Below, one piece after another: positions 53,307 through 62,083 of a stretch of 64,000 nucleotides of DNA; the stretch's first letter is position 1, and the number at the start of each line of letters is the position of its first letter. The DNA lies in the NCBI RefSeq assembly GCF_029201545.1, contig NZ_CP104007.1, forward strand, positions 840,501-904,500. Direction: 5' to 3'. The notes under the pieces were generated by a model. The model saw only the letters and a program-made list of their open reading frames with translations. It searched no databases and was not told the DNA's origin. This DNA comes from Devosia sp. FJ2-5-3. Lineage in GTDB: Bacteria > Pseudomonadota > Alphaproteobacteria > Rhizobiales > Devosiaceae. Both the position numbers and the translations under genes were made by a program.

Positions 53307-54299
53307 TCAGACCCGGGCGCCGGGCGGCAGCTTGTCGAGTTCGGTATGCAAGAGGCCGTCGGCATCGACGCGCACCGGGATGGGGTCTGACACCTGACCG
53401 ATGAACGAGCCATCGGCGGCGTCATGGAGGAAACCCATGAACACCAGGCCTGCGTCGGTTTCGACAATCTTGCCGGCATAGCGGCTGCCCTGGGCGCCAT
53501 CGAAGAAGGGGCCGGGCGCCACTTCCCAGGGGCCGAACGGATCGTCGGCCATGAGGTAATGCGAGCCGCGTACCGGTGTTTCCGGATTGAGTTTCCTGTA
53601 GGCCTCGGACCAGTGCGTGCCATCGGTGCAGAACAGCATGTACCATTTGCCGTTGACCTCGAAGACCTGCGGCACCTCCATCTGGCCGAACATGCCGCCG
53701 GCATAAACCGGGGGCTGAAGGGTCCAGCTGTAGAGATCGGGGGAGGTGGCAAAGCCGATGCTGCCGCCGGCATTGGGCTCGGCAATGCCGGGCTTGCGGG
53801 CGACGAAATACATGATCCAGCCCTCGCCCTGGGGGTTCTTCATCACCCAGGGATCGCGGAAGGCCCGGTCATGCCAGTGTCCCGGGGTGTATTCTTCATA
53901 GTCCGGGCCCGAAATATCTAGCGCCAGTCCATCACCGACGCGGGTCCAATTGTGGCCATCGGTGGAGGTGGCGTGGCCGATGCGCTGTTTCATGCCCTCT
54001 TCGGCGTGTTCGGTGCCGGTGTAAAAGAGATGCCAGAGGCCGGTGTCGTCGCGCAGGGTGGAGCCGGTCCAAGTGGTCCAATCGTCCCAGGCCGTCGGTG
54101 CAGCAGGGGCGAAGGTCGTGCCCAGATGGGTCCAGTTGATCAGGTCCCTGGAGATTGCGTGGCCCTGGGTGACATTGCGATGGCGCATGTCGGGATGGGC
54201 CAGGGTGTTGTCTGCCTGCAGGAAGTAGACGTGGTAGTCCTCACCATCGCGATAGGTCCAGAAATCCCAAATCCATTTGTCTTTAAGTGCGAGAACCAA
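53307..54299 (-). CDS. Intracellular five-bladed beta-propeller glycosidase (GH32/GH68/GH43-like)
   Basis: The 330-residue protein has no signal peptide, so it acts in the cytoplasm. Motifs match clan GH-J/GH43 beta-propellers: WIWDFW with the likely nucleophile D12, FRDPWV (R148-D149-P150, the stabilising Asp) and QMEVPQV with the likely acid/base E208. GH32 has ECP and GH68 has ERP at the last site; EVP here is unusual, so the enzyme is an outlier. Probable role: hydrolysis of an imported fructoside or similar oligosaccharide. It sits inside the ABC operon, 25 bases after the second permease and 20 bases before the ATPase. Confidence 0.78.
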   Translation of the reverse strand: MVLALKDKWIWDFWTYRDGEDYHVYFLQADNTLAHPDMRHRNVTQGHAISRDLINWTHLGTTFAPAAPTAWDDWTTWTGSTLRDDTGLWHLFYTGTEHAEEGMKQRIGHATSTDGHNWTRVGDGLALDISGPDYEEYTPGHWHDRAFRDPWVMKNPQGEGWIMYFVARKPGIAEPNAGGSIGFATSPDLYSWTLQPPVYAGGMFGQMEVPQVFEVNGKWYMLFCTDGTHWSEAYRKLNPETPVRGSHYLMADDPFGPWEVAPGPFFDGAQGSRYAGKIVETDAGLVFMGFLHDAADGSFIGQVSDPIPVRVDADGLLHTELDKLPPGARV

Positions 54300-54324
54300 G
54301 GTCGTGTCTTTCTAGCTGGAAGTG

Positions 54325-55203
54325 TCAGCCCTTGATGCCGGTCGAGGCGATCGAGGTGATGAAGGCGCGTTGCAGGAAGAGATAGAAGGCGAGAACGGGC
54401 AGGGTGATCATGGACAGATAGGCCATGACTTCGCCCCAGGCGGTGTTGAGCTGGAAGAAGTATTGCAGGCCCACCATGACCGGTCGGAACTGCTCGGATT
54501 GGGTCACCATGAGCGGCCAGAGATATTGATTGTACATGGCGAGGAATTTGAGGATCGCGGCCGTGGCAAAGACCGGCCCGGCGATCGGCACGATGACCAT
54601 GGAGTAGATCTGGAACCAGATGGCGCCATCGAGGCGCGCTGCCTCGATCAACTCCTTCGGCAAGTCGCGAAAGAACTGCACGAAGAGGAAGATGGTCAGC
54701 GCGTCGGCGAGGAAGGGCACGATCTGGACGTGATAGGTGTTCAGCCAGCCCCAGGTGATGCCATTGCCGCCGATCCAGGGGAGCGAATTGACCACCATCA
54801 GCATCGGCACGGCGATGGTTTCGAACGGCACGATCAGCGTCGCGATGATGATCGACAGCACGATCTCCTTGCCCCGGAACTCGAGGAACACGAAGGCAAA
54901 GGCGGCCATCGAGCACAGGAACAGCGACCCCAGCACCGTCAGCGTGGTGACGAAAATGGAATTGAAGACAAAGAGCCCCACCGGCGCGCGCCGGAAGGCG
55001 GCGAAATAGTTGTCGAGGGAAATGTCGCCGACCGGCAGGAAGGCGCGGAACGAGGATGTATCGCGCAGCAATTGCAGGTCCGGCTTGAACGAGCTCACCA
55101 CCATGAAGACGATGGGGAAGACGAAAACCAGTGCGACAAGGATCAGCAGCAGGTATTTGAGACTGGTCTTGAGGCTTTGATTGGGCGACGTGACAGCGGC
55201 CAT
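54325..55203 (-). CDS. Sugar ABC transporter permease (MalG-like)
   Basis: A 292-residue membrane subunit with about six membrane helices (YLLLILVALVFVFPIVFMVV first), the coupling loop KELIEAARLDGAIWFQIYSM and a MalG-like end with FFQLNTAWGEVMAYLSMITL. The start at 55203 lies three bases after the stop of the other permease, with AGGAA just before it. It forms the channel with the MalF-like protein. Confidence 0.93.
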   Translation of the reverse strand: MAAVTSPNQSLKTSLKYLLLILVALVFVFPIVFMVVSSFKPDLQLLRDTSSFRAFLPVGDISLDNYFAAFRRAPVGLFVFNSIFVTTLTVLGSLFLCSMAAFAFVFLEFRGKEIVLSIIIATLIVPFETIAVPMLMVVNSLPWIGGNGITWGWLNTYHVQIVPFLADALTIFLFVQFFRDLPKELIEAARLDGAIWFQIYSMVIVPIAGPVFATAAILKFLAMYNQYLWPLMVTQSEQFRPVMVGLQYFFQLNTAWGEVMAYLSMITLPVLAFYLFLQRAFITSIASTGIKG

Positions 55204-55206
55204 TTC

Positions 55207-56289
55207 CTAGCGCTCCCGGGTGAGGTAGCGCTGGACCATCGAGATCGTGAGCACGATGAGGAAGAGCAGCACTGAGATGGCGGAGCCACCGGCGATGTTC
55301 TGTTGCCCATATCCGCGCTGCACGGCCTGGAAGACCAGCGTCTGGGTGGAATCGAGCGGCCCGCCATTGGTCATGACGTCGATCTGGGAAAAGAGCGCAA
55401 AGGCCTGCATGGTGATAACGACGAGGATCAGGACGGCGGTGTTGCGCAGCCCAGGCCAGGTGACGAAGCGGAATTTCTGCCAGCTCGAGGCGCCCTCGAT
55501 GTCGGCGGCCTCGTAGAGCGTCAGCGGAATATTCTGGAGGCCGGCCAGCCAGATCACCATGTGGAAGCCGACCGCCTGCCAGATCGACATGACGATGATG
55601 GCCCACATGGCCGTATCGGGATTGCCGAGCCAATCGACAGGCTGGAAATGCCCGAAAGAGAGAAACTGCAGCAGATTGTTCAACAGCCCGCTGCGCCCGT
55701 CATAGATGAAGCGCCAGAGGAGGGAGACGACGACAATCGAGACCACCACCGGCATGAAATAGACGGTGCGGAAAATATTGATGCCACGCAGCTTCTGGTT
55801 GATCATCAGCGCCAGCAGCAGGGCAATCAGGGATTGCAGGGGCGCGACAACAGCCACGAAGAACAGCGTATTGGTCAGCGCCTTCATGAAGACGAGGTCG
55901 CGCGCCAGCACAAGGACCCTGGAATTGCCCCAGTCCCAGCCGAACCATTCGCGCATGCCGTTGAGGTGCTGGAAATCGGGATTGTTGCGGGTGAAATCGC
56001 GCACGCGCGGATAGCTCAACTCGCCGCTTTCGCTAACGAGAAGGCTGCCGTCCGCTGCCGTTTCAGGCTCCAGCACCAGCGTGCCCATGCCCAGCAATTG
56101 CTCGAAATTGGACGTGCCCACGAATTGCGTCGGATTGGGCGAGATCAGCCGCTGGTTGGTGAAGGAGAACCAGAAGGCCAGAAGGAACGGCACGATCAGG
56201 AACAGCGTGATCAGCACGAGGGCCGGGCCGCTCATCAGCCATCCGGCCAGCGTATTGGACTGTAGCGATTTGGTCTGACTGGGGCGCAT
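55207..56289 (-). CDS. Sugar ABC transporter permease (MalF-like)
   Basis: A 360-residue membrane subunit, longer than the average MalF-like permease because of a periplasmic loop of about 70 residues between the first two segments (about 45-125). The coupling loop is PLTLYEAADIEGASSWQKFR. The first helix reads GPALVLITLFLIVPFLLAFW. It follows the binding protein gene across a 73-base gap that contains a strong hairpin. Confidence 0.92.
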   Translation of the reverse strand: MRPSQTKSLQSNTLAGWLMSGPALVLITLFLIVPFLLAFWFSFTNQRLISPNPTQFVGTSNFEQLLGMGTLVLEPETAADGSLLVSESGELSYPRVRDFTRNNPDFQHLNGMREWFGWDWGNSRVLVLARDLVFMKALTNTLFFVAVVAPLQSLIALLLALMINQKLRGINIFRTVYFMPVVVSIVVVSLLWRFIYDGRSGLLNNLLQFLSFGHFQPVDWLGNPDTAMWAIIVMSIWQAVGFHMVIWLAGLQNIPLTLYEAADIEGASSWQKFRFVTWPGLRNTAVLILVVITMQAFALFSQIDVMTNGGPLDSTQTLVFQAVQRGYGQQNIAGGSAISVLLFLIVLTISMVQRYLTRER

Positions 56290-56320
56290 GTGCGACTGCC
56301 TTTAAGACGGGCCGGGAGGC

Positions 56321-56341
56321 CGGCCCGGATGATCCGGGCCG
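56321..56341 (-). promoter_or_regulatory. Intercistronic hairpin between binding-protein and permease genes
   Basis: CGGCCCGGAT, one G, ATCCGGGCCG is a perfect 10-bp inverted repeat; an overlapping second stem (GGGCCGG and CCGGCCC) can compete with it. No T-run follows. It lies in the 73-base gap between the binding protein and the MalF-like gene. Confidence 0.55.
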
Positions 56342-56362
56342 ACCGTGGTCAGGAGCGGGCGA

Positions 56363-57631
56363 CTAGTTGGCCACCGCGTAATTGTTGTTGCGGGCGATAT
56401 CGGCATTGATGGCGTCGGTTGCCGCGTCGAGGGCGTCGACGACATCGGCGCCATTGGCGATGTCAGACAGCGCCTTGCGGAATTCGAGCGCTTCGAAGAC
56501 ATAGCCCGGGGTGACCGGACGCAACATGGCCTGGGCTTCGGAGAGGCCGTAGAAGACTTCGAGGGCGCCGCCGGGCGCGTAGTTCTTCGTCAAAGCGGCG
56601 GCTTCGGCGGTGGCGGGAACCAGGCCGATGGCATCGGAGAAGGCCGCCAGATATTCCGGCTTCAGGGCAAATTCGATAAAGGCGCTGGCGCCCTCCGGAT
56701 TGGCCGATGTTGCGGACACGCCGAACTGCCAGGATGCGCCGCCGATCTTGGGGCCGTTGCCGAAGTCGGGGGCCGGCAGGAAGAGCACGTCATCGCCAAG
56801 TGCGTTAAGCGTATTCACGGCGACCCAATTGCCGTTCCACTGCAGGGCGTAGTCGCCATCAATAAAGCCGGTCTCGTGATCGGCCATGTCCTGGCTGGTG
56901 CCGGGGACATATTCATTGGTGAACAGGCTCTGCCACCATTCGCCAAAGGCGATTGCCGCGTCGCCATTGAGGGCGCCTTCAGCGGTTTCGTAGGTGGTGC
57001 GGTCCACCATGTCGCCACCAAAGCTCCACAGGAACGGCCCGAACGCATAAGGGTACCATTCACCCTGGTCGGCCATGCCCAGGTTCAGCGGATATTCGAA
57101 TTCGCCGGAGGCCTTGAGCGTTGCCAGGATCTCGTCGAACTCTTCGCGGGTCCAGGGTTCCTCGAGGGTTGGGACGCGGATGTCGAATTTTTCGAGCGTC
57201 GACTTGCGGGCATACATGGCAATCGCCGCATCCCAGAGTCCGACCGAATAGACCTCGCCGTTATATTCGCCAATGGCGCCGGGCAGGAAGCCATCAAGCG
57301 CGCCTTCGGAAAGCTGCAGCGGCTGCATATAGCCGGCCCAGGCCCAATTGGGCATGACCGGGCCATCGACGTCGATAATGTCGGGAAGGTTGCCGGCCAC
57401 GGCAGCGGCGACAACGGAATCGTTGTAGGCGGCCTGCGGAAACTCCTGCAGTACGACCTTCCAATCGGCCTGGGATGCGTTGAAGTCATCAATGATGCCG
57501 ACCAGGATTTCACGCTCAACCGGGTTGCCGGCGCCGTGGTACCAAAAGCTCAGTTCCGTCTGAGCCATGGCGGCGGTGCTCATGGCGGTCGTTATCGCAA
57601 GGCTGGCTGCCAGAATGCGCAGGGATGTCAT
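56363..57631 (-). CDS. Extracellular solute-binding protein, family 1 (sugar-type ABC importer)
   Basis: The 422-residue precursor has a signal peptide (MTSLRILAASLAITTAMSTA, likely cut after AMA at 23) and the type 1 sugar-binding pattern: LSFWYHGAGNPVEREILVGI, YNGEVYSVGLWDAAIAMYAR, and FIDGDYALQWNGNWVAVNTL. It captures the sugar for the permeases downstream. Its ATG overlaps the LacI stop by four bases and has GGAGGAAA upstream, so the repressor and binding protein are translationally coupled. Confidence 0.93.
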   Translation of the reverse strand: MTSLRILAASLAITTAMSTAAMAQTELSFWYHGAGNPVEREILVGIIDDFNASQADWKVVLQEFPQAAYNDSVVAAAVAGNLPDIIDVDGPVMPNWAWAGYMQPLQLSEGALDGFLPGAIGEYNGEVYSVGLWDAAIAMYARKSTLEKFDIRVPTLEEPWTREEFDEILATLKASGEFEYPLNLGMADQGEWYPYAFGPFLWSFGGDMVDRTTYETAEGALNGDAAIAFGEWWQSLFTNEYVPGTSQDMADHETGFIDGDYALQWNGNWVAVNTLNALGDDVLFLPAPDFGNGPKIGGASWQFGVSATSANPEGASAFIEFALKPEYLAAFSDAIGLVPATAEAAALTKNYAPGGALEVFYGLSEAQAMLRPVTPGYVFEALEFRKALSDIANGADVVDALDAATDAINADIARNNNYAVAN

Positions 57632-58704
57632 GTGTCTTTCCTCCGTGAATGCAAATTGGTGACATTGTCGTCACGCGTCTGGACGCTTCCGCGCCAGGCG
57701 ACCGGTGCCGAGACCAGTTCGCGGTTCGGCTCGTTAGGTTTGGTGGCGCCGTTGATGAGGCGCAGCAGCTTGTCGGCGGCCCTCGCGCCCATTGCTGCGT
57801 ATGGCAGCTCGGCGCTGGTCAGGCCGGGATGAAGGTGCTCGGCGATCATGCGGTAGTCGTCGTAGCCGGCGACTGACATCTGCTGCGGAATGGTGATGCC
57901 GCGTTCCCGCAGCAGGCCGTAGACACGCATGGCCATCTTATCATTGGCGCAGCAGATGACCGTCGGCTCGGCCCGCAGGACGCGGTCGAGCGCGTCCCAG
58001 AGAATGTCGAATTCATTGGCGGCAATGGGCAGCGCGCCGACCTGGACCAATTGCTCGTCAAAGGCAATGTCGTTGGCCTGCAGCGCCCTTGCGTAGCCGT
58101 CGACGCGCAGGCCGGAGGCAATCTGGCTCTCGGGCAGGGTCAGGTAACCGATGCGGCGGTGGCCGCGCCGGATCAGGCCATCGACGAGCGCAAATTGTCC
58201 GCCCTCGTCGTCGGGCAGGATGGCAGGGGTGTCATCCGCGTCAAAGCAATTGACCAGAACGATGGGCAGGTCGCGCAGATTTGCCGGAAGCGTGACTTCG
58301 CGGTGGTATTCGGCGACATAGAGAATGCCCTCGACCCGGTGTTCGCGGAACGTCTGCAGCAGCGCTGGAATGCGGTCGGCCTGGCCGCCGCTGTCCGCGA
58401 TCAGCAAGGTGCGATTGCTCTGGCCGATAACGCGCTGCGCGCCCTGGACGAGATAGATTTCAGGCAGGCCGGTGTCTTCGAACTGGTGGGTGGTGCTGAT
58501 GGCGCCGGTAATCATACCGATCAGGCCCGAGCGCTGCGAGCGCATGGCCCGGGCGGCGCTCGAGGGCGCGTAATTGAGCGCGGCCATCGCCTTTTCAACG
58601 GCCTCACGTGTCGTCTGGTTGACCGGGGCATCCCCGTTCATCACCCGGCTCACAGTCTTGGGTGAGACACCTGCGGCTTTGGCGACGTCATAAATTGTGG
58701 CCAT
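57628..58704 (-). CDS. LacI family transcriptional regulator
   Basis: The 358-residue regulator has the N-terminal helix-turn-helix MATIYDVAKAAGVSPKTVSR, the hinge helix SSAARAMRSQRSGLIG and a periplasmic-binding-protein-like sugar domain (about 60-345). It is the first gene of the leftward sugar operon and its ATG at 58704 follows GGAGGA. The 28-bp palindrome about 90 bases upstream is its likely operator, giving autoregulation and control of the whole transport operon by its sugar. Confidence 0.95.
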   Translation of the reverse strand: MATIYDVAKAAGVSPKTVSRVMNGDAPVNQTTREAVEKAMAALNYAPSSAARAMRSQRSGLIGMITGAISTTHQFEDTGLPEIYLVQGAQRVIGQSNRTLLIADSGGQADRIPALLQTFREHRVEGILYVAEYHREVTLPANLRDLPIVLVNCFDADDTPAILPDDEGGQFALVDGLIRRGHRRIGYLTLPESQIASGLRVDGYARALQANDIAFDEQLVQVGALPIAANEFDILWDALDRVLRAEPTVICCANDKMAMRVYGLLRERGITIPQQMSVAGYDDYRMIAEHLHPGLTSAELPYAAMGARAADKLLRLINGATKPNEPNRELVSAPVAWRGSVQTRDDNVTNLHSRRKDT

Positions 58705-58792
58705 GCGTTCCTCCTTCGGTCGAGCTGTTCTTTACACCTCGCGCCTCCCGCGTGCGTGCAATCCAGTCGACCACGATGTCCGCGGCGCTTTG

Positions 58793-58820
58793 TGACACCG
58801 ATGTCATGACATCGGTGTCA
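58793..58820. promoter_or_regulatory. Perfect 28-bp palindrome, two abutting LacI-type operators
   Basis: TGACACCGATGTCA is followed directly by its exact inverse, TGACATCGGTGTCA. Each 14-bp half is itself a LacI/GalR-type operator (TGACA-N4-TGTCA with a central CG step). It lies 89-116 bases upstream of the leftward LacI gene and overlaps the predicted transcription start. Confidence 0.8.
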
Positions 58821-58850
58821 TGTATGCATTTATTTTCCGCCCGGAGTCAA
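58821..58850 (-). promoter_or_regulatory. Candidate sigma-70 promoter of the leftward LacI sugar operon
   Basis: On the minus strand TTGACT (58850-58845) and CATACA (58826-58821) are separated by 18 bases, directly before the 28-bp operator, so transcription would start within the operator. The -10 is a weak match. Confidence 0.4.
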
Positions 58851-59049
58851 TCCCCTCGATTTTCCTGAAAATGACGGCAGCAATCTAAGGTGTGAGATGC
58901 GCGTTGCCGCAGGGAATTTCCCTGCGGGACCAAGAGTGGTCCGCGCTGTTGCATCAGGCGGGATCGACGCGCCGCCTCTCTTTTGTGGGAGGTTTGCATG
59001 GCGCAAGACCATGGCGCCTGAAGGCGTCCGACGAAAGTGGTAGAGGCGC

Positions 59050-59099
59050 TTGACAGGCTATGAAATCGATCCCATGCTGGGTGGGATCGATTTCATAGC
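59050..59099 (+). promoter_or_regulatory. Promoter and 18-bp-arm inverted repeat upstream of the second LacI gene
   Basis: A perfect TTGACA (59050-59055) stands directly before a large inverted repeat: 18-bp arms GCTATGAAATCGATCCCA and TGGGATCGATTTCATAGC with a 7-base spacer (59057-59099). Each arm holds the palindrome ATCGAT, a LacI-like core. The -10 region (about 59073-59078) falls inside the repeat. It ends 24 bases before the LacI start, so it is a strong autoregulatory operator candidate and could also form a hairpin in the mRNA leader. Confidence 0.7.
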
Positions 59100-59123
59100 G
59101 CGCCTTGGGAGGGGAGCTGCGAT

Positions 59124-60146
59124 ATGGCGACCATCTCCGATGTATCGAAACGCGCGGGTGTTTCCCGGTCGACCGTGTCCCGGGTCGTCGCCGGCAATGG
59201 CTATGTCTCCAGCGAGAAGCGACGGGCGATCGAGCTGGCGATAGCGGAGCTTGGCTATCGTCCCAATGCCATGGCGCAGGCCCTGCGATCCAACCGTTCA
59301 AACGTCATCGGCGCCGTCATGGTGGATATCGGCACGCCTTACTTTGCCAATATCGTCTATGGCGTCCAGCGCAGCATCCGCCCGGCCGGCAAGTCGCTGA
59401 TGGTATCCTCTGGCTATGCCGACCAGGACCAGGAGGCGCGGGCCATCATCGAACTCGTCGACCGCTCCTGCGATGGCCTCGTGCTCTATCTCGAGCGTCC
59501 CATGCGCGCCGACGCCGTCGAAATCCTGCGCAAGGCCCGCATCCCGGTCGTATCCATCGGGCACGACCATTGTCCCTTGTCGGGTGGAAAAGTGCTTCTC
59601 GACAATTTCGAAGGCGCGCGCGCAGCAATGCGGTACCTGCTCGAACAGGGGCATCGCAAGATCGTCTATCTCTCGGGAGATCTGGGGATCGGCGACGCGA
59701 TCGATCGGCTCAATGGCGTGGAAGCGGGGCTGGCCGAGTTCGGGCTGTCGCTCGACGATATCGAGATCAGCTCCGGCCTCTTTCATGAAAATTTCGGCTA
59801 TGCGGCCGGTCGCAACCTGTTGAAGCGCCGCCGCGACTTCACGGCCGTGTTTGCCGGCGCCGATGTCATCGCCGCCGGCCTCTACATGGCCCTGGGCGAG
59901 GCCGGGCTTTCCGTGCCGGACGATGTGTCCGTCATCGGCTTTGACGATGGTTATCACGCCCAGTTCATGGCGCCCCCGCTCACCACCATCAGGCAGAAGC
60001 CGGATCGGCTGGGCGATTTGGCTGCCGAACATCTCCTGACCTTGCTGGCGGACCCGGAAACCGGGCCGTTGCAATCGCTGGTGCAGACCCAACTCGTGGT
60101 GCGCTCCAGCGTGGCTGTGCACCCACCAGAAGTGGAGGTTGTCTAG
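59124..60146 (+). CDS. LacI family transcriptional regulator (second)
   Basis: The 340-residue regulator has the helix-turn-helix MATISDVSKRAGVSRSTVSR, the hinge region MAQALRSNRSNVIGAV and a sugar-binding domain with VIGFDDGYHAQFMAPPLTTI. The ATG at 59124 follows GGAGGGGAG. It diverges from the other LacI gene and leads the rightward family 5 ABC operon, 105 bases ahead of it. Its likely operator is the large inverted repeat at 59057-59099. Confidence 0.95.
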   Translation: MATISDVSKRAGVSRSTVSRVVAGNGYVSSEKRRAIELAIAELGYRPNAMAQALRSNRSNVIGAVMVDIGTPYFANIVYGVQRSIRPAGKSLMVSSGYADQDQEARAIIELVDRSCDGLVLYLERPMRADAVEILRKARIPVVSIGHDHCPLSGGKVLLDNFEGARAAMRYLLEQGHRKIVYLSGDLGIGDAIDRLNGVEAGLAEFGLSLDDIEISSGLFHENFGYAAGRNLLKRRRDFTAVFAGADVIAAGLYMALGEAGLSVPDDVSVIGFDDGYHAQFMAPPLTTIRQKPDRLGDLAAEHLLTLLADPETGPLQSLVQTQLVVRSSVAVHPPEVEVV

Positions 60147-60192
60147 CCAAGACGCCGCGTCGGCAAAAGCCAACGAAACGGCATCGTTCACC

Positions 60193-60208
60193 GTGAGACC
60201 TGTCTCAC
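60193..60208. promoter_or_regulatory. Palindrome between the LacI gene and the binding-protein gene
   Basis: GTGAGAC, CT, GTCTCAC forms a perfect inverted repeat 44 bases before the binding-protein start. A GTGAGAC copy recurs at 60263-60269, inside the start of the coding region. It may be an operator or a small hairpin; no regulator is assigned. Confidence 0.3.
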
Positions 60209-60251
60209 CAACACATTCTCGAGGAGGAGAATACAAGTGGAGGGAATAAAA

Positions 60252-61934
60252 ATGAACAAGGTGAGACGTTTCGCCATGGCGACCGTCGGTTTGGCGGCGC
60301 TGGGTCTGAGCCTGCCGGTCCTCGCCCAGGACAATCCGGTCATCCTGCGGCTGCATGTGCTGGACAGCGACGCATTCGTCGAAAACTTCAATCCCAACAA
60401 TCCGACCATGCCGCAGCAGATCGTGCGCGATTTCGCCTACGAGCCGCTCTGGATCGACAATGTCTGGAATCCAGGAAACGATTTTCCGGCGCTCGCGACC
60501 TCCTATGAGATCGCCGAAGATCTGATGTCGATCACCTACAAGCTGCGCGAAGGCGTGCAGTGGAGCGATGGCGAGGCGTTCAACGCCGACGACGTCGTGT
60601 TCACCTTCGAATACGCCAAGGCCCATCAGGATTATCCGATGGGGATCGACGTCTATGTGGAGGCGACAAATACCGGCAGTATCGTCAGCGTGGAAAAGAT
60701 CGACGACCATACGGTCAAGTTTAACCTCAAGGTGCCGGATTCGCTGGCGCGCTACGCCATCGGCGGCATCTACACCTTGCCAGAGCATATCTGGGCCGAC
60801 GTGGATGACCCCAAGAATTTTGCCAATACCAAGCCGGTCGCCACGGGCCCCTGGACCGAAGTGGCCAATTTCAGTCGCTCGTCGGTCGATTTCTGTCGCA
60901 ATGAAACCAGCCGCTACAATGAAGAAAACGCCATAGACTGCCTGCGTTTCCTCCAGCTCAACGGCAATGAACAGATCATCGCGTCCATGTCCGCAGGCGA
61001 TGTCGACTGGTTGGGGACGGGGCTGACCGATCCGGAAATCACTTTCAAACCGCAATCGGAATTCAACAATTACTGGTTGCCGCCCGGTGGTGACGTGAAC
61101 CTGCAGATCAATACCACCAAGGCTCCGTTCAACAATCTGGAATTCCGCAAGGCGCTGTCGGTCGCCATCGATCGCGAGACAATTGTCGATATTTCAACGT
61201 TCGGGCTGACCAGCCATACGCGCTTTCCTGTCGGTACCGGGGAGGCCTATGCATCCTGGTTCAACGAAGAGGCGCTCGAGCCCTATACATGGCTGATGCA
61301 GTATGATCCCGATCGGGCGGCCGAGTTGCTCGACGCCGCCGGGTTCGTGGACGCCGATGGTGACAATTGGCGCGACAATCCCGATGGCACGCCGATCCAG
61401 TTCGATATCAACATTCCCAATGGCTGGACCGACTGGATCAATACCGGGCAGACGATTTCGGAAAACCTGCAGGACGTCGGCATCAATGCTAGCGTCCGCA
61501 CCATGGACCAGGGCGCCTGGAACGATCAGGCCCGCACCGGCGATTTCGACAGCTACATCATGTGGACCAATGGCGGGGCGACGCCATACAACACCTACAA
61601 TCCGATGTTCAATCCGCGGAACATGGAAAAGGGCCGCGTCGACTACCAGGCCATGCACCAGATGCGTCTGCCTGAAATCGAAGAGGCGCTCCAGGCCTTC
61701 CGCAGCACAGCCGATCGCGACGAGCAGATGGTGCATATGAATACCATCCACACGACCATCGCCGAAAACCTGCCGGTCATCGGGCTCTTCGCCAACCCGA
61801 CCTGGTACGAATACTCGACGCGCAATTTCGAGGGCTGGGTGACGGCGGAAAATCCCTTCGTCCGTCCCACCGTGCATGAAGGCACACGGGAGCGCGTCAT
61901 CCACGCTCTCGCGCTGAAGCCAATCGCCCGATAG
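60252..61934 (+). CDS. ABC transporter substrate-binding protein, family 5
   Basis: The 560-residue precursor has a signal peptide (MNKVRRFAMATVGLAALGLS, cut near LAQ at 26) and the family 5 pattern: MPQQIVRDFAYEPLWIDNVW, VQWSDGEAFNADDVVFTFEY, FNNLEFRKALSVAIDRETIV. Although called peptide-binding, several relatives take oligosaccharides; control by LacI suggests a sugar. The ATG at 60252 is chosen with GGAGGG seven bases upstream; a GTG at 60237 with AGGAGGAG is an alternative five codons earlier. Confidence 0.92.
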   Translation: MNKVRRFAMATVGLAALGLSLPVLAQDNPVILRLHVLDSDAFVENFNPNNPTMPQQIVRDFAYEPLWIDNVWNPGNDFPALATSYEIAEDLMSITYKLREGVQWSDGEAFNADDVVFTFEYAKAHQDYPMGIDVYVEATNTGSIVSVEKIDDHTVKFNLKVPDSLARYAIGGIYTLPEHIWADVDDPKNFANTKPVATGPWTEVANFSRSSVDFCRNETSRYNEENAIDCLRFLQLNGNEQIIASMSAGDVDWLGTGLTDPEITFKPQSEFNNYWLPPGGDVNLQINTTKAPFNNLEFRKALSVAIDRETIVDISTFGLTSHTRFPVGTGEAYASWFNEEALEPYTWLMQYDPDRAAELLDAAGFVDADGDNWRDNPDGTPIQFDINIPNGWTDWINTGQTISENLQDVGINASVRTMDQGAWNDQARTGDFDSYIMWTNGGATPYNTYNPMFNPRNMEKGRVDYQAMHQMRLPEIEEALQAFRSTADRDEQMVHMNTIHTTIAENLPVIGLFANPTWYEYSTRNFEGWVTAENPFVRPTVHEGTRERVIHALALKPIAR

Positions 61935-61968
61935 CCGTTCAGCCACGGCATTCGCGGCTCTTGTCTCC

Positions 61969-62027
61969 CGGGGGGAGGGTCGGGGTGGGCATCGTTCCCT
62001 TTGGAACGGCCCACCCTGGCTCCCCCG
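61969..62027 (+). promoter_or_regulatory. Large branched intercistronic hairpin
   Basis: Three nested stems can form: CGGGGGGAG with CTCCCCCG, GGGTGGGC with GCCCACCC, and CGTTCC with GGAACG closing a CTTT loop. It fills the gap between the binding-protein and first permease genes. Its GC-rich form resembles the REP-like palindromes at 38620-38931. Confidence 0.6.
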
Positions 62028-62083
62028 AGCGAGAAGGGCGGCGAGCGCCGTTGCTGCGGTCCGGCCCATTCGGAGGAAGCGCA

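Noticed and set aside
54140..55633. A 497-residue minus-strand open frame overlapping the permeases in another frame
   Set aside because: It is rich in Arg, His and Pro and runs across the glycosidase, the MalG-like and the MalF-like gene; the real frames show membrane helices and coupling loops.
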